Positions 1 through 7,783 of a stretch of 63,985 nt of DNA are shown in pieces. The position numbers and the translations under genes are program-made. The stretch comes from Anaerohalosphaeraceae bacterium (lineage in GTDB: Bacteria; Planctomycetota; Phycisphaerae; Sedimentisphaerales; Anaerohalosphaeraceae): NCBI GenBank assembly GCA_037479115.1, contig JBBFLK010000017.1:1-63985 (forward strand), written 5' to 3'. The notes beneath the pieces were generated by a model, which ran no database searches, was not told the origin of the DNA, and was given only the letters and a program-made list of their open reading frames with translations. Numbering within the stretch: the stretch's first letter is position 1; every line of letters begins with the position of its first letter.

Positions 1-94
1 GATTTTGGCCTGCACTTGTCCTTCCCGCGCAGGCCACCGTCATTCCCGCGAAGGCGGGAATCCAGTCTTTCCCGCGACCTGCCCTCCGAAGCTT
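1..94. repeat. 94-bp direct repeat, copy 1
   Basis: Identical to 280-373 except at one base (position 30). It contains the palindromic core CATTCCCGCG-AAGGCGGGAA-TCCAG at 41-65, which resembles the short intergenic repeats (dRS3-like ATTCCC..GGGAAT) common in many bacteria. No gene lies here. The window edge cuts the left side, so the unit may be longer. Confidence 0.85.
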
Positions 95-127
95 CACCGA
101 AAAACGAAAACGGGCAGCATCGAATAG

Positions 128-147
128 CCCCGCCCGCAAGGGCGGGG
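128..147. repeat. Perfect GC-rich hairpin, REP-like
   Basis: CCCCGCCC-GCAA-GGGCGGGG forms a perfect 8-bp stem with a tetraloop, followed by an A-rich run. On the - strand it would be preceded by T's, so it is not a + strand terminator. A second hairpin of similar make-up lies 30 bp away, which suggests a REP-like palindromic element. Confidence 0.6.
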
Positions 148-177
148 AAAAAGAAAAACGAAGCGCCATTCCCTTTC

Positions 178-197
178 CCCCGGGCTGGCGCCCGGGG
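178..197. repeat. Second GC-rich hairpin, REP-like
   Basis: CCCCGGGC-TGGC-GCCCGGGG is a perfect 8-bp stem. Its right arm with flank (GCCCGGGGCTATTT) occurs again at about 233-246 without the left arm, so half-elements are scattered in this gene-free stretch. Confidence 0.55.
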
Positions 198-279
198 CTA
201 TTTCGCGTGCAGGAATTAGCTGCGGACTTTCGCCCGGGGCTATTTTTCTCAACGAGATTTCGCGCAAATTGACAGAATA

Positions 280-373
280 GATTTTGGCCTGCACTTGTCC
301 TTCCCGCGAAGGCCACCGTCATTCCCGCGAAGGCGGGAATCCAGTCTTTCCCGCGACCTGCCCTCCGAAGCTT
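280..373. repeat. 94-bp direct repeat, copy 2
   Basis: Second copy of the 1-94 repeat, offset by 279 bp. The palindromic core is at 320-344, and a further half-core (CGGGAATCCAG) lies at 391-401. The 185 bp between the copies hold the two GC-rich hairpins and no gene. Confidence 0.85.
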
Positions 374-523
374 TCAGCGAAGGAGGAAGGCGGGAATCCA
401 GCGGCCGGAAAAATCCGAAATCCGAATCTCGAAATCCGAAACAATTAACTCCAAATTGCGCAGATTTCACAGATTCGAAAAAAAGCAAAGGCAGAGAGCA
501 AAGGAATTTACAGGATAACTGCT

Positions 524-571
524 CACTGATAACTGATAACTGATAACTGGCTGCTGGCCGCTGGACGCCGG
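524..571. repeat. Heptanucleotide repeat (AACTGAT) with conserved flank
   Basis: Almost four tandem heptads (CACTGAT, AACTGAT, AACTGAT, AACTG) at 524-549, followed by a CTG-rich flank containing CCGCTGGACGC. The same heptads and flank recur at 31458-31533. It resembles the short tandemly repeated repetitive (STRR) sequences described in cyanobacteria. It lies just downstream of the endonuclease V stop codon. Confidence 0.7.
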
Positions 572-579
572 ATGCTGAT

Positions 580-1254
580 TTAAAGCTGTTTCTTCAGCAG
601 GCTCACTTTCTGGTGGGCCAGGCGCGTCGGCTCCGGCAGGCGGTATCGCCGGCAGCAGGCCAGCACAAATCCAACCGCCTCCTCCAGAACCGCCCGATGC
701 CCGACGGAAACAAACAGCGGTTTTATGCCCCTGCGAGTCCGCACCACAGCCCCCGCGGTTTGACCATCCACCCACAGCGGGCTCCAGCAACCCTTTTCTG
801 TTTTGGGTTCTTCATACACTCCGCACAGGCGGCTTTTGGCACACCCGATGGCCGGAGCATCCAGACACAGCCCCAGATGCGAGGCCAGCCCAAGCCGTCG
901 GGGATGAGCAACACCCTGTCCATCGATAAGAAACACATCCGGCCGGTTTTTGAGTTTTTCAGCGGCCTTCAGACAGACCGGCGCTTCGCGAAACGAAAGA
1001 AGACCCGGCACATACGGAAAACGCACTCTGTCCCGGGCCTCTGCAACCTCCAGCACCTCCAGCTGCGGAAACGACAGCACCACCATCACCGCCGCAATCT
1101 GCAGCCCATCCGCGCTGAAAGCACAATCCAGGCCGGCAACCGTTCGGATGGATTTAGGAAGCGGGCAAAACTGTACCTGACCGGCCAGTCGGCTCTGAAT
1201 CAATGCGGCCTCTTTCGGGCTGACCTGCCACGAATGTAAGTGTTTGATTTGCAC
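580..1254 (-). CDS. nfi: Endonuclease V (deoxyinosine 3' endonuclease)
   Basis: Repairs deaminated adenine by cutting the second phosphodiester bond 3' to deoxyinosine, using Mg2+. The 224 residues match the family length. Family motifs are in order: GLDCAF with the metal ligand Asp43, the PYVPGLLSFRE block (Tyr81 wedge region, Glu90), DGQGVAHPRR with Asp111, and IGCAKSRL. The start is GTG, because an upstream in-frame ATG is followed at once by a stop; no clear Shine-Dalgarno is visible. It is divergent from uvrA, so two DNA-repair genes share one 130-bp promoter region. Confidence 0.95.
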   Translation of the reverse strand: MQIKHLHSWQVSPKEAALIQSRLAGQVQFCPLPKSIRTVAGLDCAFSADGLQIAAVMVVLSFPQLEVLEVAEARDRVRFPYVPGLLSFREAPVCLKAAEKLKNRPDVFLIDGQGVAHPRRLGLASHLGLCLDAPAIGCAKSRLCGVYEEPKTEKGCWSPLWVDGQTAGAVVRTRRGIKPLFVSVGHRAVLEEAVGFVLACCRRYRLPEPTRLAHQKVSLLKKQL

Positions 1255-1290
1255 AGCGTTATTGCATCCTGCAAAAAACTCCTCCGGCTA

Positions 1291-1319
1291 TTGTACACGG
1301 CCGCTTTTTTCGGTACAAT
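1291..1319 (+). promoter_or_regulatory. Sigma70-type promoter for uvrA
   Basis: TTGTAC (1291-1296), a 17-bp spacer, then TACAAT (1314-1319), about 68 bp upstream of the uvrA ATG. Read by eye from consensus similarity only. No LexA-like operator is obvious. Confidence 0.55.
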
Positions 1320-1387
1320 GGTAGGTTTGGCGTATTCTCTTTAAATGGAGATAAGAGAACATCAACCTCAAAACAGGTTTGACAACA

Positions 1388-4249
1388 ATGAATGATTCGC
1401 AGAAATACATCCGCATCCGCGGTGCGGCTGAACATAACCTCAAAAACATCAACGTCGATATTCCCCGCGACAAACTGGTTGTCATTACCGGCCTGAGCGG
1501 TTCGGGAAAAAGTTCGCTGGCCTTCGACACCATCTACGCAGAAGGCCAGCGCAAATACGTCGAATCCCTCAGCGCCTACGCCCGCCAGTTCCTCGAACAG
1601 ATGCAGAAGCCCCACGTCGAGCACATCGAGGGGCTGCCCCCCACCATTGCCATCGAACAGCGAAGCGCCTCCAGCAATCCCCGCTCGACCGTGGCGACCA
1701 CGACGGAAATCTACGACTACTGCCGCCTCCTGTTTGCCCGCATCGGACAGCCCCACTGCTGGAAATGCGGCCGGCCGATTCAGTCGCAGCACGCCACCCA
1801 AATTGTCGATTCCATCCTGTCTCTGCCGGAGAATACCCGCATTCAGATTTGCGCCCCGATTGTTCGCGGACAAAAAGGAGAACACCGGGACATCTTCGCC
1901 CAGATTCAGCGGGACGGTTTTGTCCGGGCCCGGGTGGACGGCGTCATCTATGACATCAAAAACATCCCCAAACTGGACAAGAACAAAAAACACGACATCG
2001 CCGCTGTTGTGGACCGGCTGATTCTAAAAGACAACATCCGCATCCGGCTGGCCGACTCCATCGAAACCGCCCTGAAAATCGGAGACGGGCTCGTGCTGGT
2101 GATGGTGCAGACGCCCGAAGAGAAAAAAGACAACGGCGGCGACGGCCAGTGGCGCGACGTCCTCTACAGCGAAAAATTCGCCTGCCCCGAACATCCGGAG
2201 GCCTCTCTGCCGGAACTGAGCCCCCGTCTGTTCAGTTTCAACAGTCCCTACGGCGCCTGTCCGGCCTGCGACGGACTGGGAACCATCCTCGAGTTTGACC
2301 CGGACCTCATCGTGCCGGATAAAAGCGTCTCGCTCGAAAACGGCGCCGTCGAGGCCTGGCGCAAGGGCGGCAAACGGATGAACATTTACTACAATCGGCT
2401 CATCAACCGCTTCTGCCGCCAGTTCGGCATCAGCAAAAGCGAGCCCTACAGCAATCTGCCCGCGCCGATTCGGCAGATTCTCCTGTACGGAACCACCCCT
2501 GAAGACGAGGCCCAATACGGAATGGCCTTCGAAGGCGTCATTCCCAATCTCCGCAGACGCTGGGAAAACACCACCAGCGAATACGTCAAGGCCCGCCTGC
2601 ACGGCTATCTGTCCGAAACGCCCTGTCAGGCCTGCAAAGGAACACGGCTGCGTCCGGAGGCCTCCGCCGTCACCATCTGCGGCAAAAACATCAGCCAAAT
2701 CACCGAAATGACCGTGCAGGCCGCCCAGAAGTTTTTTTCTGAACTGCCGCTGAACCCCGAACAGGCCGTCATCGCCGAACAGCCCCTGAAGGAAATCCGC
2801 GCCCGGCTCCAATTCCTGATTGATGTCGGGTTGGGCTATCTGACGTTAGACCGCACCAGCCGCACGCTCTCCGGCGGCGAAGCCCAGCGGATTCGCCTGG
2901 CCACGCAGGTCGGCAGCGGGCTGGTCGGCTGCTGCTATGTCCTCGATGAACCGACCATCGGCCTGCACCGGCGCGACAACGACCGGCTCCTGAATATCCT
3001 CAAACGCCTGCGCGACATCGGCAACACCGTGCTGGTCGTCGAACACGATGAAGAGGTCATCCGCCAGGCCGACTACATTATCGACATCGGGCCGGCCGCC
3101 GGAAGCCACGGCGGCGAAGTCGTGGTCGCCGGCTCGCTGGAAGACGTCTGCCGATGCCCGCAGTCCATCACCGGCCAGTACCTCAGCGGCGCCAAACGCA
3201 TCGAAATGCCCCCGCGCCGGCACAAAGTCAAAATGTCTTACTGCATCGAAGTCCGCGGAGCCGCCGAACACAATCTGAAAAATATCGACGTCAAATTTCC
3301 GCTGGGTGTGCTCACCTGCGTGACCGGCGTTTCCGGCTCCGGCAAAAGCACCCTGATTACCGAAATCCTCCTAAAGGGGCTCAAACGCCGGCTCTACGGC
3401 TCCCGCGAAAAACCGGGCAAACACAAAAACATCCTCGGCATCGCCAATATCGACAAGGTCATCGAAATTGACCAAACCCCGATTGGACGCACGCCCCGCA
3501 GCAACCCGGCTACTTACACAGGCGTGTTCGATTTAATCCGCCAGCTGTTTGCGATGACCCGCGAGGCCCGCATTCGCGGCTACAAACCCGGCCGCTTCAG
3601 CTTCAACGTCAAAGGCGGACGCTGCGAATTCTGTCAGGGCCAGGGGACCCGCCGGATTGAAATGCACTTCCTGCCGGATGTGTACGTCACCTGTCAGGAA
3701 TGCAAGGGAAAACGCTACAATCCCGAAACCCTCCAGATTACCTACAAAGGCAAGAACATTGCCGATGTTCTGGATATGCGGATTGATGAATCCCGGCAGT
3801 TTTTTGCCAATTTCCCCAAGATTCTCCGGCTTATCAAGGCCCTGTGCGATGTCGGGCTGGGGTATATGACCCTCGGGCAGTCTTCGACCACGATGTCCGG
3901 CGGCGAAGCCCAGCGGGTCAAGCTGGCTGCCGAACTGGGAAAACCCGGCACCGGACATACCCTTTATATCCTCGACGAACCCACCACCGGTCTGCATTTT
4001 GCCGACATTGACAACCTGATGACCGTGCTGCGGCGTCTGACCGATATGGGCAATACCGTCATCGTCATTGAACACAACCTGGATGTCATCAAAATGGCCG
4101 ACTATATCATCGATTTAGGCCCCGAAGGCGGTGAGGAAGGCGGACGTGTCATCGCCGCCGGAACTCCGGAAAAAATTATTGAAAACAACCACTCCTACAC
4201 CGCCCGATACCTGCGGGAGAAACTGGCCGAAGAAGGTATAGGAAAGTGA
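1388..4249 (+). CDS. uvrA: Excinuclease ABC subunit A
   Basis: Damage-recognition ATPase of nucleotide excision repair; a dimer that loads UvrB onto lesions. About 953 residues, the family norm. The first ABC half has Walker A GLSGSGKSS at residues 35-43 and signature LSGGEAQR near 494. The second half has GVSGSGKST near 647 and MSGGEAQR near 836. The first zinc module keeps CPAC in its second pair, but the first pair is CPEH, so one ligand is probably His. The second module has CEFC and CQEC. ATG 1388 is preferred to an in-frame TTG 9 bp upstream; neither has a strong ribosome site. Monocistronic or transcribed towards dxr. Confidence 0.98.
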   Translation: MNDSQKYIRIRGAAEHNLKNINVDIPRDKLVVITGLSGSGKSSLAFDTIYAEGQRKYVESLSAYARQFLEQMQKPHVEHIEGLPPTIAIEQRSASSNPRSTVATTTEIYDYCRLLFARIGQPHCWKCGRPIQSQHATQIVDSILSLPENTRIQICAPIVRGQKGEHRDIFAQIQRDGFVRARVDGVIYDIKNIPKLDKNKKHDIAAVVDRLILKDNIRIRLADSIETALKIGDGLVLVMVQTPEEKKDNGGDGQWRDVLYSEKFACPEHPEASLPELSPRLFSFNSPYGACPACDGLGTILEFDPDLIVPDKSVSLENGAVEAWRKGGKRMNIYYNRLINRFCRQFGISKSEPYSNLPAPIRQILLYGTTPEDEAQYGMAFEGVIPNLRRRWENTTSEYVKARLHGYLSETPCQACKGTRLRPEASAVTICGKNISQITEMTVQAAQKFFSELPLNPEQAVIAEQPLKEIRARLQFLIDVGLGYLTLDRTSRTLSGGEAQRIRLATQVGSGLVGCCYVLDEPTIGLHRRDNDRLLNILKRLRDIGNTVLVVEHDEEVIRQADYIIDIGPAAGSHGGEVVVAGSLEDVCRCPQSITGQYLSGAKRIEMPPRRHKVKMSYCIEVRGAAEHNLKNIDVKFPLGVLTCVTGVSGSGKSTLITEILLKGLKRRLYGSREKPGKHKNILGIANIDKVIEIDQTPIGRTPRSNPATYTGVFDLIRQLFAMTREARIRGYKPGRFSFNVKGGRCEFCQGQGTRRIEMHFLPDVYVTCQECKGKRYNPETLQITYKGKNIADVLDMRIDESRQFFANFPKILRLIKALCDVGLGYMTLGQSSTTMSGGEAQRVKLAAELGKPGTGHTLYILDEPTTGLHFADIDNLMTVLRRLTDMGNTVIVIEHNLDVIKMADYIIDLGPEGGEEGGRVIAAGTPEKIIENNHSYTARYLREKLAEEGIGK

Positions 4250-4262
4250 AAATGTTCTCTTC

Positions 4263-4304
4263 AAAACAGCCATATCCGACCCATATTCCCTGTTTTGTCG
4301 GATA
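4263..4304 (+). other. Two crossing inverted repeats between uvrA and dxr
   Basis: AAAACAG (4263-4269) can pair with CTGTTTT (4290-4296), and TATCCGAC (4273-4280) with GTCGGATA (4297-4304). The pairings cross, and no nucleotides separate the two 3' arms, so the hairpins should be mutually exclusive rather than form a full pseudoknot. There is no T-run, so it is not a classical terminator. Function unknown. Confidence 0.45.
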
Positions 4305-4320
4305 AAGACAGGACCTTTTC

Positions 4321-4349
4321 TTGACGGGATTCGTATATTTTGAGATACT
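4321..4349 (+). promoter_or_regulatory. Promoter for dxr, near-leaderless
   Basis: TTGACG (4321-4326), a 17-bp spacer and GATACT (4344-4349). The -10 ends 9 bp before the dxr ATG, so the transcript would start within a few bases of the start codon. This agrees with the lack of a Shine-Dalgarno site. Confidence 0.6.
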
Positions 4350-4358
4350 GATTGGTTT

Positions 4359-5543
4359 ATGGGTAAACGTGTTGCGATTTTAGGTTCGACCGGCTCCATC
4401 GGCCAGAATGCCCTGCAGGTGCTGGGGGCACTGGGACCGGAGTACGAAGTAGCTGCGCTGACCGCCCACAGCCGAATTGACCTTCTGGCCGAGCAGGTCC
4501 GCCGCTTTCAGCCCAAAATCGCCGCCGTCACCCATCCGGATTTTTCGTCCGGACACAGCCCGTCTCTGAACGGCTTCCGTGGAAAACTTCTCTTCGGGCC
4601 CGAAGCCCTTACCGAAATTGCCTCGCGGGACGACATCGATATTATCCTCTGTGCCGTGGTCGGGGCGGCGGGACTGCCGGCCCTGCTGGCCGCCGCCCAA
4701 ACAGGAAAACGCCTGGCGATTGCCAACAAAGAGCCGCTGGTGATAGCCGGCGAACTGCTCACCCGCCAGGCCGCCGCCGGCGGCGCCGAAATCCTGCCGA
4801 TTGACAGCGAACATTCCGCCGTCTTCCAGGCCCTTCAGGCGGGACGGCCGGAGGAAGTCCGCCGGATTGTCCTGACCGCCTCGGGCGGGCCCTTCCTGCG
4901 CAGCCGGCCGGAAGACATCGAGCAGGCAACCGCCGCCCAGGCCCTGGCGCATCCGACCTGGCGGATGGGACCCAAAATTACCGTCGATTCGGCCACGATG
5001 GTCAACAAGGCCCTGGAGGTCATGGAGGCCCGATGGCTGTTCGGTCTGCCCGTGGACAAAATTGATGTGCTGATTCATCCGGAATCGGTCGTCCATTCCA
5101 TGGTGGAATTTATCGACGGCTCCGTAATCGCCCAGATGGGCACGCCGGATATGAAAACTCCGATTCAGTACGCCCTCACCTATCCGCACCGAAGGCCGGG
5201 GCTTTCGAAAGGCCTCCAGCTGGAAACGCTCGGCCGCCTCACCTTTGAGGCACCGGACCTGAACCGATTTCGAGCTCTGGCAATCGGCTACGAGGCGGCC
5301 CGGATGGGCGGCTCGGCACCGGTGGTTTTCAACGCCGCCAATGAAGAAGCCGTCGCCGCTTTTCTCGAAGGCAGAATCCGCTTCGGCAGAATTATCGAAC
5401 TGATTGAACAGTGTCTTCAGAATCATTCCGTCCAGACCTGTCTGTCCCTGGAGGCCCTCCTCGAAATCGACCGCTGGGCCCGACAGGAGGTTCATCGGAA
5501 TCTTGAACCCAGAACCATACTGACTTCTCAAAAGGAAAAATGA
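4359..5543 (+). CDS. dxr: 1-deoxy-D-xylulose 5-phosphate reductoisomerase
   Basis: NADPH-dependent enzyme that converts DXP to 2-C-methyl-D-erythritol 4-phosphate, the first committed step of the MEP isoprenoid pathway; cytosolic. 394 residues, normal length. The N-terminal Rossmann motif GSTGSIGQNAL is at residues 9-19. The substrate and metal motif IDSEHSAVFQAL and the flexible-loop region LIHPESVVHSMVEF are intact. It overlaps the following protease gene by 4 bp (ATGA), so the two are translationally coupled. The dxr-rseP pairing is common in bacteria, near other envelope and isoprenoid genes. Confidence 0.97.
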   Translation: MGKRVAILGSTGSIGQNALQVLGALGPEYEVAALTAHSRIDLLAEQVRRFQPKIAAVTHPDFSSGHSPSLNGFRGKLLFGPEALTEIASRDDIDIILCAVVGAAGLPALLAAAQTGKRLAIANKEPLVIAGELLTRQAAAGGAEILPIDSEHSAVFQALQAGRPEEVRRIVLTASGGPFLRSRPEDIEQATAAQALAHPTWRMGPKITVDSATMVNKALEVMEARWLFGLPVDKIDVLIHPESVVHSMVEFIDGSVIAQMGTPDMKTPIQYALTYPHRRPGLSKGLQLETLGRLTFEAPDLNRFRALAIGYEAARMGGSAPVVFNAANEEAVAAFLEGRIRFGRIIELIEQCLQNHSVQTCLSLEALLEIDRWARQEVHRNLEPRTILTSQKEK

Positions 5544-7777
5544 GAATGACTGACCAACCGCTTTCTATTCCTGAACCGTCCGATTCGGCTGCACCCGCCC
5601 CTTCCGGAGAGACGAAGGGGTCTCCGCAGCCGCCGCAAAGCCGTCTAAGCAAGCTGCTGGACCTGGCTGCGGCGCTGGCTCTTGTAGCCGCCGTCATCGC
5701 CTTTATCCTGCGTGCCCCCGGCATCGCCGGCACGACGGCCCTGGTCCTGCTCGGGTTCGGCGGCGTCATTTTCGTCCACGAATTAGGCCATTTTCTGGTT
5801 GCCAAACTCGGCGGCATCAAAGTCGAGGCCTTTTCCATCGGGTTTCCGCCGACGGTTCTTTCAATACGGAAACTCAAAAAAGGATTTCGCGTACGTCTCT
5901 TTCCCCGAAAAAACAGCGAAGAGGTTCTGCAGGAAGGCGACTCTGAAACGGAATACTGGCTGGGCCTGATTCCCTTCGGCGGCTTTGTCAAGATGCTCGG
6001 TCAGTCCGACTCCGGAACAGCGGAAAAAACCGATGACCCGCGCTCCTTTGCCAACCGCCCCATCTGGATCCGCATTTGCGTGGTAGCCGCCGGCGTCCTT
6101 TTCAATGTTCTCAGCGCTGTGATTCTTTTTATGGGTCTGTACCTGCACGGTCTTGACCAGCAGCCTGCTGTTGTCGGAGGGGTTGTCCCCAATTCCCCCG
6201 CTGAAGCCGCCGGATTCAGACCGGGAGACCGCATCATTGCCATCAACGGCAAATCCTTTGTGGATGATTTTGTCGATTTTTCAATGATTTCGCTGGCCGC
6301 CGCTTTGGGCCCCAAAGGTGAAACAACCACCTTCACCGTGCGCCATCCGGACGGCCGAGTCGAACGGCTCAAAGCCGTATCGGAATTCGCCGCCGCCGAC
6401 ACACAGGGATTACGGCAATTCGGGATTGAACCGGCCACGACCCTCGAGATTCCCGACTGGAACGACCCGGGGTATCTCCAACAGCTGGCCGAAACAGGAC
6501 TGAAGCCCGGCGATATGATTCTGGCCGTGGACGGCAGGAGCGTTAAAACCTCCTGGGAACTCAAAGAAGCCATCCGACGCTCCGTCAAGCCCGAAGTGAA
6601 CCTCACGGTCCAACGAAAAGGCGCCAAACCCGGCGAACCGCTAACCACCGTCGCCATTCCCCTCGAACCGAAAATCCTCTATCCGAATTTCCGCAAAGAG
6701 CATGACCTGGCCAACTTTTATTCGCTTGTCCCGCGACTGCAGGTCAATCAGGTTTTTGAACAGTCCGTCTCGGAAGGCATTGTAAAGCGGTTCCGCCGCT
6801 GGTTCTCCGCCGCCGTTCTTCGCAGACCGACGCAAGTCAGCCCCCTTCCGAATCCGTTCAAATCGGGAGACATTCTGGTCCAAATTGCCGACATTCCCTT
6901 CCCTGCCTTCACGGAATACAGGCAGGCCGTCGAGAATCACAAAGACAAAACTCTTTCGGTCAAGGTGCTTCGAACTGACTCGGACGGACAAAGCCGGCTG
7001 GTGGACCTTGCCGTTCAGCCCTCGATTCAGCCGGGGACCAAAAACCGGCTGTGGCTGGGCATCTCACTGCGGTTTGATATGAACAATCCGGTCGTAGCCC
7101 AGAGCATCGACACCGTCTCCGTGGATGCCCTGCCGATTCCGCGCGGGGCTCGAATTGAACGTGTGGACGGACAGCCGGTGAAAAACTTCTATGACATCGC
7201 GGAGATTTTTCGCCGCAACACCGGACAGCAAATCGGTATCGATTATCGGCTTTCAGAGACCGAGGCCGGCTCCGCCGCTCTCCTGATTCCGAACATTGAA
7301 GGCCTGATGCACGTCTGGAGTGAGACGACTCGTCCGATTCCGCTGACGCTGCTGGAAGAAACGGTCAAAACCTCCAACCCCGCCAAAGCCGTGGCCATGG
7401 GCGCCAAAAAAACCTGGTATTTCATCGCCACGACCTATCTGACGCTCAAAGGATTGTTCACACGCGACGTGCCGACCTCCGCCCTGAGCGGCCCCGTCGG
7501 CATTCTGTCCATCAGTTATCAGGTCGCCCAGGAATCCTTCATCAAATTCCTTTACTTTATGGGCCTCATCAGTGCCTGCATCGCCGTGATGAATCTGCTG
7601 CCGATTCCCGTGGTGGACGGGGGCGTCATTCTCTTTCTGCTGATTGAAAAAATCAAAGGCAGCCCCATCCCCGAAAAAATCCAGGCCGGGATAACTTATG
7701 CCGGTGTGGTCTTTCTGCTGGCCGTCTTTTTGTGGATTACCTACAACGACATTCATCGAATCTTTTTTGGTTCCTGA
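5540..7777 (+). CDS. rseP: Site-2 zinc metalloprotease, RseP-like, with several PDZ domains
   Basis: Intramembrane metalloprotease of the M50 family, which cuts membrane-embedded regulators such as anti-sigma factors. The zinc motif HELGH is at residues 80-84 in a membrane segment. The second motif, MNLLPIPVVDGG, lies in the C-terminal membrane region. At 745 residues it is far longer than the usual 350-450. The extra length holds up to four PDZ-like repeats (about 210-290, 315-380, 410-490, 520-580), several with a GD-I-I/L-INGK-like core. A Pro/Ser-rich cytosolic tail precedes the first membrane segment. The start is the ATG of ATGA, overlapping dxr. Confidence 0.93.
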   Translation: MRMTDQPLSIPEPSDSAAPAPSGETKGSPQPPQSRLSKLLDLAAALALVAAVIAFILRAPGIAGTTALVLLGFGGVIFVHELGHFLVAKLGGIKVEAFSIGFPPTVLSIRKLKKGFRVRLFPRKNSEEVLQEGDSETEYWLGLIPFGGFVKMLGQSDSGTAEKTDDPRSFANRPIWIRICVVAAGVLFNVLSAVILFMGLYLHGLDQQPAVVGGVVPNSPAEAAGFRPGDRIIAINGKSFVDDFVDFSMISLAAALGPKGETTTFTVRHPDGRVERLKAVSEFAAADTQGLRQFGIEPATTLEIPDWNDPGYLQQLAETGLKPGDMILAVDGRSVKTSWELKEAIRRSVKPEVNLTVQRKGAKPGEPLTTVAIPLEPKILYPNFRKEHDLANFYSLVPRLQVNQVFEQSVSEGIVKRFRRWFSAAVLRRPTQVSPLPNPFKSGDILVQIADIPFPAFTEYRQAVENHKDKTLSVKVLRTDSDGQSRLVDLAVQPSIQPGTKNRLWLGISLRFDMNNPVVAQSIDTVSVDALPIPRGARIERVDGQPVKNFYDIAEIFRRNTGQQIGIDYRLSETEAGSAALLIPNIEGLMHVWSETTRPIPLTLLEETVKTSNPAKAVAMGAKKTWYFIATTYLTLKGLFTRDVPTSALSGPVGILSISYQVAQESFIKFLYFMGLISACIAVMNLLPIPVVDGGVILFLLIEKIKGSPIPEKIQAGITYAGVVFLLAVFLWITYNDIHRIFFGS

Positions 7778-7783
7778 TGCCGA

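Noticed and set aside
1-401. Possible CRISPR array
   Set aside because: Only two long copies 279 bp apart, plus a half-core. No regular spacer length and no cas genes.
4263-4304. H-type pseudoknot
   Set aside because: The two 3' arms are contiguous, so no bases are left to cross the first stem. The hairpins are better read as alternatives.
4380-5531. Long open frame antisense to dxr
   Set aside because: It is a shadow of GC-rich codons: no family similarity, and dxr on the other strand is certain.
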